Origin: SXOA01 sp051004015
Lineage (GTDB): Bacteria > Planctomycetota > Planctomycetia > Pirellulales > Pirellulaceae
NCBI GenBank assembly: GCA_051004015.1
Contig: JBPCKT010000084.1
Coordinates: 1 to 64,000 of the forward strand
Direction: 5' to 3'
Length of the DNA stretch: 64,000 bases
The position numbers and the translations under genes are program-made. Shown here piece after piece: positions 61,153-64,000 of this stretch (position 1 is the stretch's first letter; each line of letters begins with the position of its first letter). The notes beneath the pieces were generated by a model. It saw nothing but the letters and a program-made list of their open reading frames with translations. It did not search any database and was not told where the DNA came from.

Positions 61153-61196
61153 ATTTTGGTTCCGTCATTCTAGGTTCGAATCCTAGTTCCCGAATT
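61153..61196 (+). repeat. attR core (44-bp direct repeat)
   Basis: Identical to 46204-46247 and equal to the 3' part of tRNA-Gln. Flanking bases differ on both sides (T and C here; G and T at attL), so 44 bp is the exact identity block. This tRNA fragment has no 5' half, so it is not a second gene. Confidence 0.95.
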
Positions 61197-61252
61197 CATC
61201 CCAGTCCTAGCCGACCGCAGGAATTGGGGGCACCGCTGGGTATCGACGTCAT

Positions 61253-62542
61253 TTAGGGGGTCTTGTAGACCGTCCCCTCTTTCATCACGAACACCACTTC
61301 GTGCATGGTGCTGATGTCCCGCAGCGGGTTGCCCTTCACGGCAACGACATCCGCGATCATCTTGGCTTCGAGGGTGCCCAGCCGATCTTCGATCTTCAGC
61401 AAGCGGGCGGCTTCCAGCGTGGCGGACTGGATGGCCTTCATGGGGGGCATGCCTCCGGCAACCATCAGCTCGAATTCGCGGGCGTTCTCTCCGTGCGGCG
61501 ATACGCCCGAGTCAGTGCCAAAAGCGATCTTCACCCCGGCGGCATGGGCCTTGACGAACGTCGCGCGGATCTCCGGGCCGATGGCCGCGGCCTTGGGACG
61601 CACGATTTCGGGAAAGTACCCTCTTTCCTTGGCCTTCTCCGCCACCCAAGCGCCAGCGAGATTCGTGGGCACCCAGTAGGTTCCCTTCTCCTTCATCAGG
61701 GCGATGACTTCGTCGGTCATGTACGTTCCGTGTTCGATGGAGTCCACCCCCGCCAGCACGGCCCGCTTGATCCCCTCGGTGCCGTGGGCATGCACGGCGA
61801 CGGTCATCTGATAGTCCTTGGCCGTGGCGACAACCGCACGCAGCTCCTCGTCGGTGAACTGGGGGTTGTGGCCGCTGGTCGCCAGGCTGAGCACGCCGCC
61901 GGTGGCGGTCAGCTTGATCAGGTCAGCGCCGTCCTTATACCGCTGCCGCACTGCTTTGCGCGCGTCGTCGGCGCCGTTGATGACCCCTTCGACGGGCCCT
62001 GGGTCCCGGCGGAAGTCTCCGCGGAGCCCGTTGGTTGGATCGGCATGGCCGCCGGTCGTCGCCAGGGACTTGCCCGAGGTATAGATGCGCGGCCCGGGCA
62101 CCCAGCCCTGGTTGATCGCTTTGCGCAGCGCGATGGAATTGACGCCGTTGTCCCCCAGGTCGCGCACGGTCGTGAAGCCGGCCATCAGCGTCGCTCTGGC
62201 ATAGACGGTCGAACGCAGCGCGTAATCCGCCTGATCCATGAAGAATTTTTCGCTGTAGGAATCCTGCGAGTGCTGCGACATCAAATGGGTGTGCATGTCC
62301 ATCAGGCCGGGCATCACCGTGTAATCGGTGAGTCGGATGAGCGTGTCGCCTTCCTTGGGCGGAATGTACCCCTGGGAAACGCTCACGATCCGCCCTTCCG
62401 CGATCGTGAGCGACATTTCCGAGCGCGGCTCGTCGTGCCGCCCATCGATCAGCACGCCGGCATGAATGATCGTGGCGGCGTCGCTGGGGACTGCCAAAAG
62501 CCAACAACAAGTTGCGACGGTCATGATGGCGATCAAACGCAT
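61253..62542 (-). CDS. Exported amidohydrolase-family metal hydrolase
   Basis: 429 residues. A cleavable signal peptide (MRLIAIMTVATCCWLLAVPS, then DAA) points to export. The TIM-barrel amidohydrolase motifs are HTHLM (VMPGLMDMHTHLMS), the Lys in DLIKLTATGG, VHAHG, IEHGTYM and AFGTDSGVSPHG. This set fits imidazolonepropionase/prolidase-like enzymes (secreted Xaa-Pro type). The substrate is unknown. It directly follows attR. Confidence 0.88.
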   Translation of the reverse strand: MRLIAIMTVATCCWLLAVPSDAATIIHAGVLIDGRHDEPRSEMSLTIAEGRIVSVSQGYIPPKEGDTLIRLTDYTVMPGLMDMHTHLMSQHSQDSYSEKFFMDQADYALRSTVYARATLMAGFTTVRDLGDNGVNSIALRKAINQGWVPGPRIYTSGKSLATTGGHADPTNGLRGDFRRDPGPVEGVINGADDARKAVRQRYKDGADLIKLTATGGVLSLATSGHNPQFTDEELRAVVATAKDYQMTVAVHAHGTEGIKRAVLAGVDSIEHGTYMTDEVIALMKEKGTYWVPTNLAGAWVAEKAKERGYFPEIVRPKAAAIGPEIRATFVKAHAAGVKIAFGTDSGVSPHGENAREFELMVAGGMPPMKAIQSATLEAARLLKIEDRLGTLEAKMIADVVAVKGNPLRDISTMHEVVFVMKEGTVYKTP

Positions 62543-62680
62543 GGCTTTTTCCTATGAAGGCGTGGCGGTTCGGCGAGACAGCCTGGCGGTCTTGAATGTA
62601 ATCGCCGGCGTGAACCGTGTCGAATCGGCCGGTTGTCGGTCCGGCCTCCGGCAAGATACCCGGAGACGACCGGCTGGACC

Positions 62681-63300
62681 TCACTCCTTGAGCCGCGAAG
62701 TATGATCGTGGACGATCAGCCAGCGATCCTCCACGTTGCGAAGGACGAGCGAAAAATTCCCCGACAGCGGCCCGCCTACGCGCTCGATCCTCCAATGCCC
62801 GAGAACCAGCGCCGCGGACCCGTTCAGCGGCGAGATTTCCAGCCCATCCAGCTTGAGCTGACCCATCTTTTCGGGAGTCGGGTATCGCTCGCGGTAGCGC
62901 TGCAAAGTCGCCGTCCATCCCCGCGTTGTCTTCCCTTCGGAGCTGAAGGTCAGTTCTTCAGACTGCCAGTAATGCTGCATGAAGGCATCTATGTCGCCTC
63001 GATTCCAAGCATCCTCCTGGGTTTTTAGAACGGACTCGACCGCCGTACGAAGGGAGTCGGCTTCCAGATTCGGAGCATCGTTGGCAGCGCGTCCGCGCGG
63101 GCGGCAGCGGCAGCGGTAGCCTTCGCATCGGCGAGGGCTCGCTCCGCTTCCAGGCGGGCTTGTGCCTCGGCTTGCATCGCGAGCGTCATGTAGTGGCGAT
63201 TGACGAAGTAATAGACTCCGGCGCCTCCGGCCAGGAGCAAGAGAATCAGGACCAGAGCGATGACGACGGCCGCTCCGCCGCCCTCTCCACGGTCTTCCAT
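62681..63300 (-). pseudogene. Membrane-anchored SnoaL/DUF4440-like protein with a frameshift
   Basis: Two frames fit together. The first (from 63300) reads MEDRGEGGGAAVVIALVLIL, one membrane segment and an Ala/Glu-rich helix. It changes frame near 63090 (ATAAAAARADA). The second continues AANDAPNLEADSLRTAVESV and then the NTF2-like DUF4440 pattern TQEDAWNRGDIDAFMQHYWQ (in part), with IERVGGPLSGNFSLVLRN and WLIVHDHTS near the end. One missing or extra base in a GCG-rich run would join them, so it is a recent frameshift or a sequence error. Confidence 0.65.
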
Positions 63301-63517
63301 GTTGGTCTCCTGGTGGAAAAATCAAGCTTCGCGACAGTTGGAAGCGGCGACTACTAGGTTTGTATCATGCAGGGCACTAACCGGCGAACGTTAACACATA
63401 CCCGGTCGTGGGCTTCCCGCCCTGGTGGGAAATGACCGGCCGAAGCACGCGCTGGTCGTACATTGCGTTTCATTCGACCCTCCTGGACCAATCGATAAGG
63501 GCGGGCGGCGGAGCGAC

Positions 63518-64000
63518 TTACTCGGGCGGCAGGTGCAACAGCTCCAGATCCTTCACCCACAGCACGCCATTGGCATGGAGGCCGAAACGGATGGCGATTT
63601 GGGGCGGATTTTTCTCGTGAAAGACGCTGGCCGGATAGCGGACTTCCTTGACCGTCCATTCGGGCACGTCGCCGCGATACTCGTACATGGCCGCGGGCCA
63701 ATCGTACTGGTAGTGAGATGGGTGCCAATCGCCGAGCAGAAAATCACCCCATGTTGCCTTGTCGCGAGCTTCGACTTTCACCTTGGCCCGGCAGACGACG
63801 AAGCCCTCGTTGGGAATGTCGTCCAGAATCGTGGCCATCAGGATATGGAAGTTCCCGCTGTTCGTGTCGTTCTCGATGCGCCAGGAGTCATTTTCCACGG
63901 TCACGGACTTGGCTTCGGCCGGTCCCTGCGGCACCGGTTTCTCCTGCTTAGGGTCGAACAGCTTGAGCCGCCGTAGTTTCGCATCCGCGGCTTGCTTATC
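63518..64000 (-). CDS. Partial gene, C-terminal part of an uncharacterised protein
   Basis: The frame is open to the right edge, about 160 codons visible. Text begins DKQAADAKLRRLKLFDPKQE and continues MATILDDIPNEGFVVCRAKV, WGDFLLGDWHPSHYQYDWP, YEYRGDVPEWTVKEVRYPAS, ending LELLHLPPE. A beta-rich, carbohydrate-module-like fold is plausible. Similar domains follow kinase or lectin parts in planctomycete proteins. The N-terminus is outside the window, so no function is assigned. The GTG at 63934 is not needed as a start. Confidence 0.6.
   Translation of the reverse strand, partial: DKQAADAKLRRLKLFDPKQEKPVPQGPAEAKSVTVENDSWRIENDTNSGNFHILMATILDDIPNEGFVVCRAKVKVEARDKATWGDFLLGDWHPSHYQYDWPAAMYEYRGDVPEWTVKEVRYPASVFHEKNPPQIAIRFGLHANGVLWVKDLELLHLPPE

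Larger units (their letters stand above)
46204..61196. mobile_element. tRNA-Gln-integrated genomic island carrying type V-B CRISPR-Cas
   Basis: The island is bounded by a perfect 44-bp direct repeat (46204-46247 and 61153-61196) that corresponds to the tRNA-Gln anticodon loop through the 3' end. It is about 14.95 kb from core to core. Inside are a tyrosine integrase next to attL, an excisionase-like HTH protein near attR, a DnaB-N/RecA-like ATPase, a TerS-like protein, small accessory genes and the whole CRISPR-Cas12b locus. Nearly all genes lie on the minus strand. Size, tRNA target, int/xis/rep/TerS-like set and lack of structural or conjugation genes resemble phage-satellite islands (inference). 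Outside the repeats the chromosomal genes (rex; amidohydrolase) look ordinary. Confidence 0.92.

Noticed and set aside
61153..61196. A second tRNA-Gln gene
   Set aside because: Only the 3' part of the cloverleaf is present, with no 5' acceptor or D-arm; it is the attR copy.

Overview
This 64 kb window looks like chromosomal DNA of a planctomycete (Planctomycetota, probably a Pirellulales/Gemmatales-type lineage). The basis is family content: a Tat-exported DUF1501 protein, a zinc-ribbon Hanks-type Ser/Thr kinase with multiple membrane segments, a Cys-rich YTV-repeat surface protein, high GC, and many dispersed palindromic repeats. The lineage is an inference from gene families; no rRNA is present.

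Left part (1-26 kb), mostly minus strand: a partial exported protein, DUF1501, a translationally coupled RluB-type pseudouridine synthase and PyrK-like reductase, a HAD phosphatase, an MFS transporter, an AlkA-type glycosylase, panD, hisG and hisE. Then come miaA and a membrane Ser/Thr kinase (plus strand), a frameshifted sugar-phosphate isomerase, serS, a glycogen-debranching enzyme with treZ, an IS3 transposase remnant, topA and a large membrane-anchored protein.

Middle part (26-41 kb), plus strand: a complete-looking N-methylglutamate (NMG) pathway. It comprises a four-subunit sarcosine-oxidase-like N-methylglutamate dehydrogenase (mgdABCD), gamma-glutamylmethylamide synthetase (gmaS), N-methylglutamate synthase (mgsABC), and an APC-family permease with a small membrane partner. 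An adjacent two-gene cassette is bracketed by an 83-bp direct repeat. Then follow an adenylate-kinase-like enzyme, an aquaporin, the YTV protein, a type II pseudopilin and rex.

Right part (46.2-61.2 kb): an integrated element of about 15 kb inserted in a tRNA-Gln(UUG) gene and bounded by a 44-bp direct repeat (attL/attR). It has a tyrosine integrase, an excisionase-like HTH protein, a DnaB-N/RecA-like ATPase, a TerS-like HTH protein, small phage-like proteins and iteron-like repeats. It also carries a complete type V-B CRISPR-Cas system: a cas4-cas1 fusion, an unusually large cas12b (1463 codons), cas2, a 19-repeat array, and an anti-repeat region (candidate tracrRNA locus) between cas12b and cas2. 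Paired 20-bp repeats near both ends look like integrase arm sites. The notable system here is this CRISPR-Cas12b module riding on a satellite-like mobile island. After attR, chromosomal genes resume: an exported amidohydrolase, a frameshifted SnoaL/DUF4440-like membrane protein, and a partial gene at the right edge.

A second theme is dispersed palindromes, some of which sit in frame inside genes (mgdD, rluB; a low-complexity insert in pyrK), resembling the palindromic protein-coding insertions known from Rickettsia.
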